The notes beneath the pieces were generated by a model. That model searched no databases. It saw only the letters and a program-made list of their open reading frames with translations, and was not told the DNA's origin. The position numbers and the translations under genes were made by a program. Below are positions 36,097 to 44,698 of a stretch of 64,000 bases of DNA, piece by piece (position 1 is the first letter of the stretch; each line of letters begins with the position of its first letter). The stretch is taken from the NCBI RefSeq assembly GCF_004000765.1, contig NZ_BILW01000007.1, positions 169,304-233,303 on the forward strand, written 5' to 3'. The DNA is from Paenibacillus chondroitinus NBRC 15376 (lineage in GTDB: Bacteria > Bacillota > Bacilli > Paenibacillales > NBRC-103111).

Positions 36097-36882
36097 CCGG
36101 CCGTATGCTTTGGCGTACCTCCGCATTTTCGCAAATATCCGCTTATCCCGTAGTCTGCGGAAAATGTAAGGATCTGGACTCGTATTGACCTCAAGAATCC
36201 ATGGATGCAGGTCTTTGTCCAGAGCGACATCAACGCCGATTTCCTTAACTCCCCGGTATTTCGTATTAATTGCTTTAGCAACGCGTTTCCCAAGCACATG
36301 CAGCTTCTTGACGTAGTCATCTCGCTCACCCGCAGGCAAGTAGCTCTGCAAAAGTGTTTCCACCGGCTTCAGCGTTCCCCCATTGTGAAAATTCGTTACG
36401 ATTTTGCTCGGATGCGCCACTCTGCCAATTACGCCGGTTGTTTCCCAATCACGCAAAGGTGTCTGCTGCACCATAATTCTGAGGTCGAAGCGGTTCCCTT
36501 TATATTTCAGCAGGTGAATCCCTTTCTGAACCAGATAAGGTGCTTTTCCCGTCTTCTTCTTGATGGAGGCATACATGTCTTCAAATGTTTTAAATCTTTT
36601 CAAATGAACCCCAAGCTGATACGAATACGGCATGATTTCTCCCTCGCCGTCTGACATTTCTATTCGAATTACACCATTTCCGAACATACCTACGTTGGGC
36701 TTAATATAGACCATTTTATGCTGAACCAGCATTTGTTTCAGTGTCTCTGCTGTCATCCATTTCGTCGTCGGCACATTTTCCCTTAGCGCTGCTGTGGCCT
36801 CTACCGCCCTGGTTTTGCCAATCTTGCTCATGACATATCTGGGGTATCTAACCTTCGTCCGTTTCTTTAAAATTTTTCTCAT
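36091..36882 (-). CDS. YheC/YheD-type ATP-grasp protein (spore coat associated)
   Basis: A 263-residue ATP-grasp protein. Visible elements: VYIKPNVGMFGNGVIRIE (nucleotide lysine and glycine loop), YLVQKGIHLLKYKGNRFDLRIMVQ, and the metal-binding EVNTSPDPYIF near the C-terminus. YheC/YheD family members are coat-associated proteins in Bacilli. Strong AGGAGG before ATG. A glycosyltransferase fragment overlaps its start, and its 3' end overlaps the convergent EAL gene by six bases. Confidence 0.88.
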   Translation of the reverse strand: MRKILKKRTKVRYPRYVMSKIGKTRAVEATAALRENVPTTKWMTAETLKQMLVQHKMVYIKPNVGMFGNGVIRIEMSDGEGEIMPYSYQLGVHLKRFKTFEDMYASIKKKTGKAPYLVQKGIHLLKYKGNRFDLRIMVQQTPLRDWETTGVIGRVAHPSKIVTNFHNGGTLKPVETLLQSYLPAGERDDYVKKLHVLGKRVAKAINTKYRGVKEIGVDVALDKDLHPWILEVNTSPDPYIFRRLRDKRIFAKMRRYAKAYGRL

Positions 36883-37027
36883 GTCTTTCCTCCTGCTTCA
36901 GTCGATAGAAGTCGGCCAGTGATTGCGCCGTTGCCTGCCATCTGAATTGCTTGACTGCGTCGTCCCGCGCTTGCTTCGATATGCGCGCCTGGATTCGTAA
37001 CCCGTACTTATTGTATGAAGCAAACCG
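36848..37027 (-). pseudogene. C-terminal fragment of a GT4-like glycosyltransferase
   Basis: The minus-strand frame ending at 36848 reads ISKQARDDAVKQFRWQATAQ followed by SLADFYRL, the usual last helix region of family-4 glycosyltransferases. Nothing recognisable precedes it: the frame runs back into the prfC terminator at 37041-37090. The rest of the gene appears deleted. Similarity is by eye only. Confidence 0.5.
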
Positions 37028-37040
37028 TCCATCGGCAACC

Positions 37041-37090
37041 AAAAAAGAAGAGACCGCACACCAGATTTTACTCTGGCGCACAGCCTCTTC
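37041..37090 (-). terminator. Terminator of prfC
   Basis: On the minus strand a long stem (GAAGAG ... CTCTTC with inner CCAGA/TCTGG) is followed by TTTTTT, 16 bases past the prfC stop. Confidence 0.85.
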
Positions 37091-37105
37091 AGGTTATTTA
37101 TAGTC

Positions 37106-38689
37106 TTATGGAGCACTCGTTAAAAACTTCGCATTCGGGTTCTTTTCCATGGAGGATCTTAGTGCATATTCGCTCTCGAACAGCCCGACGTAATTCCCTT
37201 TTTTATCCTTAACGAGTTGGGAGTTAATACGGAATTTACCCGGATCGATCTTATCATCGATAATCCATCGTGCGAACTGGTAGTTCTGACGCTGCAGCAA
37301 AATATCTACACCATATTCGGATCTCATCCGGTGTTCAAGCACCTCGAACTGCAGTTGGCCGACGACGCCGAGAATCATATCCTCAAAACCGATCGTCGTG
37401 AAGACTTGAATCATACCTTCCTCCGTCAACTGATCGATACCCTTGAGGAACTGCTTTTGCTTCAGTGCATTTTTGATCGAAACTTTGCTGAAAAGCTCCG
37501 GAGAGAACGTTGGAAGCTCGTCGAAAACAATGGCTTCCCCTTCGCTCAGGGAATCGCCGATCCGGAAAATACCTGGATCGAACAAACCAATGATATCGCC
37601 AGGGAATGCCTGTTCCACGATATCGCGGTCTTGCGCCAGAAACTGCTGAGGTTGAGCCAGCTTGATATCTTTGCCCATACGGACATGCTTCACCGACATG
37701 CCGCGCTCGAATTTGCCGGACACAATGCGCAGGAAAGCAACGCGGTCGCGGTGAGCCGGGTTCATATTCGCTTGAATTTTGAAAACGTAGCCCGAGAACT
37801 TTTCTTTGGTTGGCTCGATGACACCTACTGTGCTGTTGCGCGGCTCTGGCTTTGGTGCCAGCTGCAAGAAGTTCTCCAGGAACGTCTGCACACCGAAATT
37901 GTTCACGGCACTTCCGAAGAAAACAGGAGTAAGCTCGCCCTTCAACACTTTTTCCATATCAAAAGGATCGCCCGCTACGTCTAATAGTTCAATATCATTG
38001 CGCAGCTGCTGATGCAGGAATTCACCTGCAATTTGGCGAACCAGCGGATCTTCCACGCCATCCACCTTGCGAACTTCAATATCTTTGTGATCCTCGCCAT
38101 TGTAAAGTTCCAGCTGCGACTTACCGCGATCGTAGACGCCGCAGAACTGTTTGCCTGACCCAATCGGCCAGTTCATCGGGTAGGATCGAATGCCGAGCAC
38201 TTCCTCCAGCTCTTCAAGAAGCTCGAACGGATCACGGCCTTCGCGGTCCATTTTGTTAATAAACGTAAAGATCGGAATACCGCGCATCCGGCAAACCTGG
38301 AATAACTTCTTGGTCTGTGTCTCGACCCCTTTGGCCACGTCAATCAACATCACGGCGCTATCCGCTGCCGTCAGCGTCCGGTACGTGTCCTCACTGAAGT
38401 CTTGGTGACCAGGAGTATCCAAAATGTTAACCCGGTGCCCTTCATAGTCAAATTGCATCACACTGGATGTAACGGAAATTCCACGTTGCTTTTCAATTTC
38501 CATCCAGTCCGACGTTGCATGCTTGCTGGCTTTGCGCCCTTTGACCGTTCCGGCTAAGCGAATCGCGCCTCCGAATAACAGCAGTTTCTCGGTCAGTGTT
38601 GTTTTCCCCGCATCCGGGTGAGAAATAATCGCGAACGTGCGCCGCTTAGCGACTTCCGTTTCGAGAAGCTTTGTGAGTTGCGTAGTCAT
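37106..38689 (-). CDS. prfC: Peptide chain release factor 3
   Basis: A 527-residue translational GTPase that recycles RF1/RF2. G-motifs: HPDAGKTTLTEK (G1), the G2 region with GISVTSSVMQF, DTPGHQDF (G3) and NKMDREGRDP (G4). The C-terminal RF3 domain reads DILLQRQNYQFARWI. Full family length. Ribosome site is weak (GAAGGGA, about 14 bases from ATG). Single gene with strong terminator. Confidence 0.97.
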   Translation of the reverse strand: MTTQLTKLLETEVAKRRTFAIISHPDAGKTTLTEKLLLFGGAIRLAGTVKGRKASKHATSDWMEIEKQRGISVTSSVMQFDYEGHRVNILDTPGHQDFSEDTYRTLTAADSAVMLIDVAKGVETQTKKLFQVCRMRGIPIFTFINKMDREGRDPFELLEELEEVLGIRSYPMNWPIGSGKQFCGVYDRGKSQLELYNGEDHKDIEVRKVDGVEDPLVRQIAGEFLHQQLRNDIELLDVAGDPFDMEKVLKGELTPVFFGSAVNNFGVQTFLENFLQLAPKPEPRNSTVGVIEPTKEKFSGYVFKIQANMNPAHRDRVAFLRIVSGKFERGMSVKHVRMGKDIKLAQPQQFLAQDRDIVEQAFPGDIIGLFDPGIFRIGDSLSEGEAIVFDELPTFSPELFSKVSIKNALKQKQFLKGIDQLTEEGMIQVFTTIGFEDMILGVVGQLQFEVLEHRMRSEYGVDILLQRQNYQFARWIIDDKIDPGKFRINSQLVKDKKGNYVGLFESEYALRSSMEKNPNAKFLTSAP

Positions 38690-38746
38690 TTGTTAGTTTA
38701 ATTCCCTTCTTCTTTTACATGGATACTGCTAGGTGCTGCTTATTGA

Positions 38747-39817
38747 TTAAGCTTGGGCTTTCTGCAAATCGATACTCCAGTTCGCCTCATCCAGGAACGT
38801 ACGGTTGCTGAACTCTCTTCCACGTACGACGACCTTATCGGCAAATACTTGGACATAAATACCCTGAGATTTATTCTTAGCTTCCTGTTGGTACGCACGG
38901 TTCAGCGTTCTGCCGACCGAGGCATTATGGAAATAATGGAATGTTTCCTGCACATAATGCGGGGTCCCATTCTGGAAATCTTGATGACGGTGTCCACAGA
39001 AGACGAACACATTCTTATAGGGCTTCAGCGTTTCGCGGAATTGGATTGCGCGGATTAATTGGTGAGATCCCCCATCTGTCCCATTCGGCGGCAGCGGTTG
39101 ATGTGTCATAACGAACAAAGGCCTTCCTGGTTGATACAGGGCTTTAACCCGTTCCTTGAACCAGGCCAATTGCTCATCGGAATACCATGCGCCTTCACCG
39201 ACTTCCGGCTTCTCCTGGACATAGGCTTCTTGGGAAAGCAGCAAAATAGAGTGACCTTTCGTCGTAAAATCATTATAAAGCGTTTTGTAGCCAAAAAACT
39301 TTTTGAATTGCTCCCGGCTGACTTCATCGCTCTTGCCATTCGGCACGGCCGCTTGATCCCAGCTATTCGCTTTATTGATCCAAATCGTGTAATAGTCGTG
39401 ATTCCCCATGTTCGCATGAACGGGAGGAAGTTTATACTCACTTACAATGGTACGCAGCTCCTTATAATCTCGTTCCGTTCCTGTATCGGTTAAATCGCCT
39501 GTTAACATAATGGCGTCAACGGGACCGTCGAAATGTGTAATGTCATCGAGCGCTTGCCTCAATTTCTTCACGGTTTGCGGATCACCTACGGTGACATGAA
39601 GATCGCTTAATATAAAATAGGACATTAGCGGACCTGTCGGCAACGGTTCGGCCGAAGGCTGCGCCACAGCTTGAGCGGGCTCAGGTGAAGCAGATGATAC
39701 GACTGGCTGATCTTCCGCCATAAACCTTTTTTTTACCATTTGACTAAAAAAAGCACTTATTCCAACCAATGCAGCCCCGATTGCAAGCAGCCATCTTATA
39801 AAAGCTCTTCGTGACAT
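38747..39817 (-). CDS. Tat-signal calcineurin-like metallophosphoesterase
   Basis: A 356-residue exported phosphoesterase. The N-terminus MSRRAFIRWLLAIGAALVG has a twin-arginine SRRAF motif before a hydrophobic helix, suggesting Tat export or membrane anchoring. A Pro/Ala/Glu linker leads to the catalytic domain with metal motifs SDLHVTVGD, LTGDLTDTGTE, GNHDYY, THQPLP and CGHRHQD. ATG 39817 follows GGGGTG by six bases. Single gene, 55 bases downstream of the zwf terminator. Confidence 0.9.
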   Translation of the reverse strand: MSRRAFIRWLLAIGAALVGISAFFSQMVKKRFMAEDQPVVSSASPEPAQAVAQPSAEPLPTGPLMSYFILSDLHVTVGDPQTVKKLRQALDDITHFDGPVDAIMLTGDLTDTGTERDYKELRTIVSEYKLPPVHANMGNHDYYTIWINKANSWDQAAVPNGKSDEVSREQFKKFFGYKTLYNDFTTKGHSILLLSQEAYVQEKPEVGEGAWYSDEQLAWFKERVKALYQPGRPLFVMTHQPLPPNGTDGGSHQLIRAIQFRETLKPYKNVFVFCGHRHQDFQNGTPHYVQETFHYFHNASVGRTLNRAYQQEAKNKSQGIYVQVFADKVVVRGREFSNRTFLDEANWSIDLQKAQA

Positions 39818-39872
39818 AAACGCACCCCAAGTATAATAGTAAGGATTTACTCCGTAAGATCTATTATACCAT

Positions 39873-39906
39873 AAAAAATCCAATAGGCGTCAGTCGCCTA
39901 TTGGAT
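39873..39906 (-). terminator. Terminator of zwf
   Basis: ATCCAATAGGCG and CGCCTATTGGAT form a perfect 12-bp stem with a 5-base loop; TTTTTTA follows on the minus strand. Confidence 0.9.
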
Positions 39907-39921
39907 GTTATACATGCTTAC

Positions 39922-41457
39922 TTAAGTTAAAACCGTTGTTTTTTGAACGGTTTCCCAATCGACTTCGCCTTCATTTTGACCGTTGATCGGCCACCACTTA
40001 AAGCCGTCATCCGTCAGCAGTCTAGTCGCCTCTTCAGGTCCCCAAGATCCAGCCGGATATTCTTTCAGATCATCCGTTTTCTCGTTCCATGCCGCAGCAA
40101 TGCGGTCTACATAAGACCAAGCCAGCGCTACTTCATCCCAACGCGTGAAGTACGTAGAATCTCCACGGGCTGCATCATACAGCAGACGCTCATATGCTTC
40201 CGGCGTATTAATGCCGATTTGGCAGCTTTGACAGAAGTCCATAGCAACCGGAACGATGACGCCTTCCGATCCTGGCTGTTTGGCATTCATTTTCAAGTAA
40301 ATGCCTTCCATCGGATTCACGCGGAAAACAAGCAGATTCGGTTCCATGTCATGCTTTTTAGCCAAATAGACGTTGCTCGGAATGTTTTTGAATTCAACAA
40401 CAACCTCGGTTGTTTTGACCGGCAGCCTTTTCCCTGTCCGGATGTAGAACGGCACCCCAGCCCAGCGGAAGTTATCGACATGCACACGCGCAGCGAAATA
40501 CGTTTCCGTCGTCGATTGCGGGTTCACGGAATCTTCCTCACGGTAAGCCGGTAACGTTTTGCCTTTGCTGGAACCGCTGGAATATTGGCCGCGAACAACG
40601 TTCGCACGAACATCATCCCCATCTTCGAACAGGCGCAAAGAACGCAGAACCTTAACCTTCTCATCGCGAATATCTTCCGGATGCAGGCGGCTAGGCGGCT
40701 CCATCGCCATCATCATCAACATTTGCAGCATATGGTTCTGGCCCATATCGCGCAAAGCGCCCGAGTGGTCGTAATATCCGCCACGCTCTTCAACACCGAC
40801 TGTTTCGCTTAATGTAATTTGGATATTTGCTATGTATTTATTGTTCCATAGCGGCTCGAAGAAGGCGTTCGCGAAACGCACAAACTCAATGTTTTGAACC
40901 ATCTCTTTACCGAGGTAGTGGTCAATGCGGTAAATGTCCTTCTCCTCAAACACTTGACGGAGTTGACCGTTCAAACGCTCAGCCGAAGGCAGATCGTAGC
41001 CGAATGGTTTCTCAATCACAAGACGGTGCCAACCTTTGGTTTTGAGCAAACCGCCTTCACTCAGATTGTAGGACACGTTGCCGAAAAGTTCCGGCGCCAA
41101 AGCCAGGTAGAACAAGCGGTTCCCGCCCGTTTGATATTGCTCATCCAGCCTTGTGGACAACACGTTTAACTCGTGGAAGCCGGCCACGTTGTTAATGTCC
41201 AAAGACATGTACTCGAATCGGCTTGCGAAGCGAGTCCATCCCTCATCATCCGTAATTTTGTAACGGGCAAATTCCTGAATCGAATGCTTCACGTCATCAC
41301 GGAATTGTTCACTCGTCCGAGGTCTGCGAGCAAGACCGACAACAGCGAAATTTTCTCCTAATTTCCCTTCGCGATACAAGCTATAAAAAGCTGGAAATAG
41401 TTTTCTTTTCGCCAAATCGCCGGTTGCCCCGAAAATATAAAATACAGCTCCACTCAT
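39922..41457 (-). CDS. zwf: Glucose-6-phosphate 1-dehydrogenase
   Basis: A 511-residue enzyme that oxidises glucose-6-phosphate to 6-phosphogluconolactone, entry to the oxidative pentose phosphate pathway. N-terminal GATGDLAKRKLFPA is the nucleotide motif; the active-site peptide RIDHYLGKEMVQN and FRWAGVPFYIRTGKRLP are intact. Standard length. Ribosome site is modest. Monocistronic. Confidence 0.97.
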   Translation of the reverse strand: MSGAVFYIFGATGDLAKRKLFPAFYSLYREGKLGENFAVVGLARRPRTSEQFRDDVKHSIQEFARYKITDDEGWTRFASRFEYMSLDINNVAGFHELNVLSTRLDEQYQTGGNRLFYLALAPELFGNVSYNLSEGGLLKTKGWHRLVIEKPFGYDLPSAERLNGQLRQVFEEKDIYRIDHYLGKEMVQNIEFVRFANAFFEPLWNNKYIANIQITLSETVGVEERGGYYDHSGALRDMGQNHMLQMLMMMAMEPPSRLHPEDIRDEKVKVLRSLRLFEDGDDVRANVVRGQYSSGSSKGKTLPAYREEDSVNPQSTTETYFAARVHVDNFRWAGVPFYIRTGKRLPVKTTEVVVEFKNIPSNVYLAKKHDMEPNLLVFRVNPMEGIYLKMNAKQPGSEGVIVPVAMDFCQSCQIGINTPEAYERLLYDAARGDSTYFTRWDEVALAWSYVDRIAAAWNEKTDDLKEYPAGSWGPEEATRLLTDDGFKWWPINGQNEGEVDWETVQKTTVLT

Positions 41458-41647
41458 ATATGCATCATTCTTTCTCTATTAGGATTAGTTAATATGCTTA
41501 GCATACCTAAAATTGTCAAGCTATTCAACTTTTCTGAGAACTTTCCCTATAACAATTTCTTATAGTGATCTAGACATTCGTCTATACCGAAATGGGGCCT
41601 TCCGAATAGGCTACAGTACATACAAATACGGAGGTGCCAAGAGTCTT

Positions 41648-42019
41648 ATGCAGCCCATTCATCCGATTACCGAAAAAGCTTGCAAAAGCCTGTACGGAAA
41701 ACCAGTTCTACTTTATCTTAATGATGGTTCCCAAATCTTTGGAGTTTTAAGCCGCTTGGAGAAAAATACGCTCATTCTTAATGAAGAGGCTCGCCCAACG
41801 CTTAATTCAACCACATCCAAGAAGAAACGTAAAACCACTGCCAAAGCGAAATCTGTCCAGTCAAAAAAAGAAAACTCAGCTCCAAACAGCCCAGAGCCGC
41901 AACTCGAACAGTTAAACTTTTTCGGAATGCCGCTTTTTGGCGGTCCAGTTCCCGGCCCGAACGGCCCAGAAGCCATCGATATTCCGATCGATCGTGTTGC
42001 TGCTATGTTCAGCGAATGA
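41648..42019 (+). CDS. Uncharacterised small protein with Sm-like N-terminal segment
   Basis: A 123-residue protein. The N-terminal half (GKPVLLYLNDGSQIFGVLSR) has the beta-strand pattern of a small barrel. A Lys/Thr/Ser-rich low-complexity linker follows, then a Pro/Gly-rich end (LFGGPVPGPNGPEAIDIPI). I do not recognise a named family; the pattern recalls small Bacillales proteins of unknown role. ATG 41648 has GGAGG 13 bases upstream, a long gap. A longer frame begins at 41513 without a ribosome site. Confidence 0.65.
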   Translation: MQPIHPITEKACKSLYGKPVLLYLNDGSQIFGVLSRLEKNTLILNEEARPTLNSTTSKKKRKTTAKAKSVQSKKENSAPNSPEPQLEQLNFFGMPLFGGPVPGPNGPEAIDIPIDRVAAMFSE

Positions 42020-42055
42020 AAAAAAAGGCTGCCGATGACTCGCTCATCAGCAGCC
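42019..42055 (-). terminator. Terminator of the GNAT gene
   Basis: GGCTGCCGATGA / TCATCAGCAGCC stem; eight T residues on the minus strand. It abuts the stop of the convergent plus-strand gene. Confidence 0.8.
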
Positions 42056-42061
42056 CTAGTA

Positions 42062-42508
42062 TTACCGAACAAGCTTCTTTTTCATTCGAAAGCAGCTTAG
42101 CTCAGGGAGATATTCTTCAATCTCATATCCTTTGCTGGAGTAAAAGCCAATGGCATTGGGATTGCTGTCATCGACGAAAAGCTCTGCTGTGCGGCAGCGC
42201 TCACTTTTCCCATACTCCTCAGCCATCTTCATGAGCTCTTTCCCTAATCCCTTCCCCTGCTCACGAGGATCTACGGCCAGCATATCGACGAACAGCACAT
42301 TCGATTTGCGAATAACCGAAATAAATCCATAAGGCTGTTTATATCCTTTAGCTGCCACAAACGTTTTGTTGTGGTTCAGCCGCTTGCGAATTTCCGAAAA
42401 AGTAATCGAAACGCCTGACTGATATTGTCTGGAAAAGGGTACTAACTGTTCAACAATCAAACGATGAATCGCCCGATCATCGTTAGCAGCTAACCGTTTG
42501 CGAATCAC
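42062..42508 (-). CDS. GNAT-family N-acetyltransferase
   Basis: A 148-residue acetyltransferase with the acetyl-CoA pocket LAVDPREQGKGLGKELMK and later NPNAIGFYSSKGYEIEEY. It starts at GTG 42508, nine bases after GGAGG. Substrate unknown. Single gene. Confidence 0.88.
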   Translation of the reverse strand: MIRKRLAANDDRAIHRLIVEQLVPFSRQYQSGVSITFSEIRKRLNHNKTFVAAKGYKQPYGFISVIRKSNVLFVDMLAVDPREQGKGLGKELMKMAEEYGKSERCRTAELFVDDSNPNAIGFYSSKGYEIEEYLPELSCFRMKKKLVR

Positions 42509-42661
42509 GCTGCATCGCCTCCACAAGAAGCAATAATGCTATCTTATGTTGTTCCTGGCAGAAATGACTCAGCTGGTTGCTCATCTTCCATCTGACAAGT
42601 ACCAATTTACCCCAATACCTACGAATGATATACTAGACTTATGTGAAAAGGGGTGATTGAA

Positions 42662-43348
42662 ATGATTTATGCCTATCCTCCGATAACAGCAGTAAATAGC
42701 TACCAAACCCATAAGGATTACTATCGGGTTAGCGGAATCCGCGGCATCGCAGGCGGTAAATCTACCACGGTTCGCGAGCAGCTTAATTTGCCTTACGAGG
42801 GATCACCGTATCAAAAAATCGCGAAAGCGGCAGCCCAAAACGTAGCTGGATTCGTTCAAACTGCTCAGAATGCCAAACTCTCCGCACAATCCTTGGTCCA
42901 AGCAAGACCGGGCGACAACAATCGTGAAACCATCCTAGAGCCTATCCGTGAATTTGTAGATACATATAATGAACTTCAGACGTCCTTACGAGAGTCGCCT
43001 GCGTACATGAATCGTTCCCTTCTTGCCGGGCTAGAGCAAGCCGCTAAGCCGTATTCGCTCAAAGAAGTCGGCATCAACAAGCTTGATGATGGCAGCCTTG
43101 AGTTTCAGGAGCAGGAGCTTCAAGGTCAAGTCAACAACCTGTCAGGCTCCTTTCGAAAAAATCTCGACAGCCTGACCAGCTTCGCCTCTACCTTGGCGAA
43201 CAATCTTGGACAGCTGCAGCAAGTTCCTACTGAAGCGTTGTTTCAAATGTCCCGTTCTGACCTAAAACCTTACGGGCAATACCGTTCCAAACTGCAAGCC
43301 TACTTGCCGGTACCGATGAGAGGCATACTGCTGGATACACAGATGTGA
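42662..43348 (+). CDS. Uncharacterised protein resembling a FliD C-terminal module
   Basis: A 228-residue protein. The stretch EPIREFVDTYNELQTSLRES, followed by a ...EVGINKLDDGSLEFQEQELQ pattern, resembles the C-terminal half of flagellar caps FliD (FVdaYN and IGI.l..dG.l..d..kL). No signal peptide or filament-core region is present, and no flagellar gene is nearby. AAGGGG precedes ATG by seven bases. The function is unknown; the FliD resemblance is by eye only. Confidence 0.6.
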   Translation: MIYAYPPITAVNSYQTHKDYYRVSGIRGIAGGKSTTVREQLNLPYEGSPYQKIAKAAAQNVAGFVQTAQNAKLSAQSLVQARPGDNNRETILEPIREFVDTYNELQTSLRESPAYMNRSLLAGLEQAAKPYSLKEVGINKLDDGSLEFQEQELQGQVNNLSGSFRKNLDSLTSFASTLANNLGQLQQVPTEALFQMSRSDLKPYGQYRSKLQAYLPVPMRGILLDTQM

Positions 43349-43350
43349 TT

Positions 43351-43414
43351 AAAAAAAAGCGACCCTCTGGAATGAGCACATGCATCTGCATGCTCACCGA
43401 GAGGGTCGCTTTTT
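43351..43414. terminator. Bidirectional terminator between convergent genes
   Basis: GCGACCCTC (43359-43367) and GAGGGTCGC (43401-43409), flanked by A8 on the left and T5 on the right, with an inner GAGCA/TGCTC stem. It serves both the FliD-like gene and the lia/lepB side. Confidence 0.85.
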
Positions 43415-43415
43415 A

Positions 43416-43964
43416 TTAGAAGAGCTTCTTGCCTAAGACATGATCGAGTGGAACATATCCAATGACTCGGCTATCCATACTGTTATTTCGGTTATCTCCC
43501 ATCACGAATACGTGATCTTCCGGAACCGTCCATTCCTTGTTCCCGTTTGCTCTCATCGCCTCATTCAAGTACGGCTCTTCGAGCAATTGGCCGTTCCGGT
43601 ACAATTTATCGTCTTTCATCTCTAAATGATCGCCAGGCTTCCCAATCACACGTTTGATCCACACGTGTTTGTCATCGCCTTTTGTAAATAAGCTGAGCAG
43701 AGGACTGTCCAGCAGGTCATTCTTGAACGTTCGCTTCAAATCAACTCTAGAATCAATAATGACAATGTCTTCATAATTAGGTTCGTAATTGAACGTATGA
43801 GAAAGCTTTGATACATACACACGTTGACTGTCATGCAGCGTCGGGTCCATAGAATGGCCCATTACTTTGGTCGATTGGAACACAAAAACGCCAAGAAATA
43901 CGACTAAAACAAAAGAAATGGCAATGGAACCAAACCAGCTCCACAATTGCTTGAGAAAATTCAT
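43416..43964 (-). CDS. lepB: Signal peptidase I
   Basis: A 182-residue membrane serine protease that removes secretory signal peptides. One N-terminal helix (about 11-31), catalytic Ser38 in MGHSMDP, catalytic Lys104 in WIKRVIGKPGD, and conserved box GDNRNNSMDSR. GGGAG lies eight bases before ATG. It follows the lia operon by 26 bases and may be the last gene of that transcript, which would tie secretion capacity to envelope stress. Confidence 0.93.
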   Translation of the reverse strand: MNFLKQLWSWFGSIAISFVLVVFLGVFVFQSTKVMGHSMDPTLHDSQRVYVSKLSHTFNYEPNYEDIVIIDSRVDLKRTFKNDLLDSPLLSLFTKGDDKHVWIKRVIGKPGDHLEMKDDKLYRNGQLLEEPYLNEAMRANGNKEWTVPEDHVFVMGDNRNNSMDSRVIGYVPLDHVLGKKLF

Positions 43965-43990
43965 CCTTATCGCTCCCTTGTCCCATGTTG

Positions 43991-44638
43991 CTACTCAGCC
44001 AAACCGTGCTTAAAAGCATAGATGGCAGCTTGTGTTCGATCCTCCACACCAAGCTTGGCGAGTACGTTCGTGACGTGAAATTTCACTGTTTTCACACCGA
44101 TAAACAAATCATCCGCCAGCTCCTGGTTCGACTTCCCTTTGGCGATCAGCCGCAGGACTTCCATTTCCCGATCCGTCAGCTCTTCATGCGGTTCCGCTGC
44201 CGCCTTAGGCTGTCTGAAACGGTTCATAATCTTAGAGGCAACCTGAGACTCTAGAATGGATTGCCCTTTGGCCGCGGCTCGAATCGCTTGAGCAATCTCA
44301 GAAGCACGAGACGTCTTGAGCAAATAACTGAAGGCTCCTGCTTCAATCACTGGATACATTTTCTCATCATCCAAGAAGCTAGTCAACACAATGACTTTAC
44401 ACTCCGGGTACAGCTGCAGCAGCTTCCGGGTTGTTTCGATCCCGTCCATGCCTTCCATGACCAAATCCATCAGCACGACATCCGGTCGATATTCCTGGGC
44501 CAATCGAATGCCATCTTGCCCGTTGCTGGCCTCTCCGACCACTTCAATGCCATCTTCCGTTCCCAGAACAGCGGCAAGCCCGATCCTTACCATTTCATGA
44601 TCATCGACAAGCAAGACTTTAATCAATGTATCGTCCAT
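43991..44638 (-). CDS. liaR: LiaR/VraR-like response regulator
   Basis: A 215-residue NarL/LuxR-type regulator: receiver domain with phospho-acceptor Asp58 (VVLMDLVMEGMDGIE) and a C-terminal LuxR helix-turn-helix (about 150-210; LTDREMEVLRLIAKGKSNQE, FIGVKTVKFHVTNVLAKLG). AGGAGAAGC precedes ATG. With liaF and liaS upstream it forms the envelope-stress three-component system. Confidence 0.92.
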   Translation of the reverse strand: MDDTLIKVLLVDDHEMVRIGLAAVLGTEDGIEVVGEASNGQDGIRLAQEYRPDVVLMDLVMEGMDGIETTRKLLQLYPECKVIVLTSFLDDEKMYPVIEAGAFSYLLKTSRASEIAQAIRAAAKGQSILESQVASKIMNRFRQPKAAAEPHEELTDREMEVLRLIAKGKSNQELADDLFIGVKTVKFHVTNVLAKLGVEDRTQAAIYAFKHGLAE

Positions 44639-44698
44639 TTGCTTCTCCTCTCGTCAGCAGAACTGTTTTCCTATTTTCCACTACCATCATTCAAACCG

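Noticed and set aside
37018..37081. ATG 37081 as the start of a 77-residue protein
   Set aside because: The proposed start lies inside the prfC terminator hairpin; only the C-terminal part resembles a known protein, so it was recorded as a fragment.
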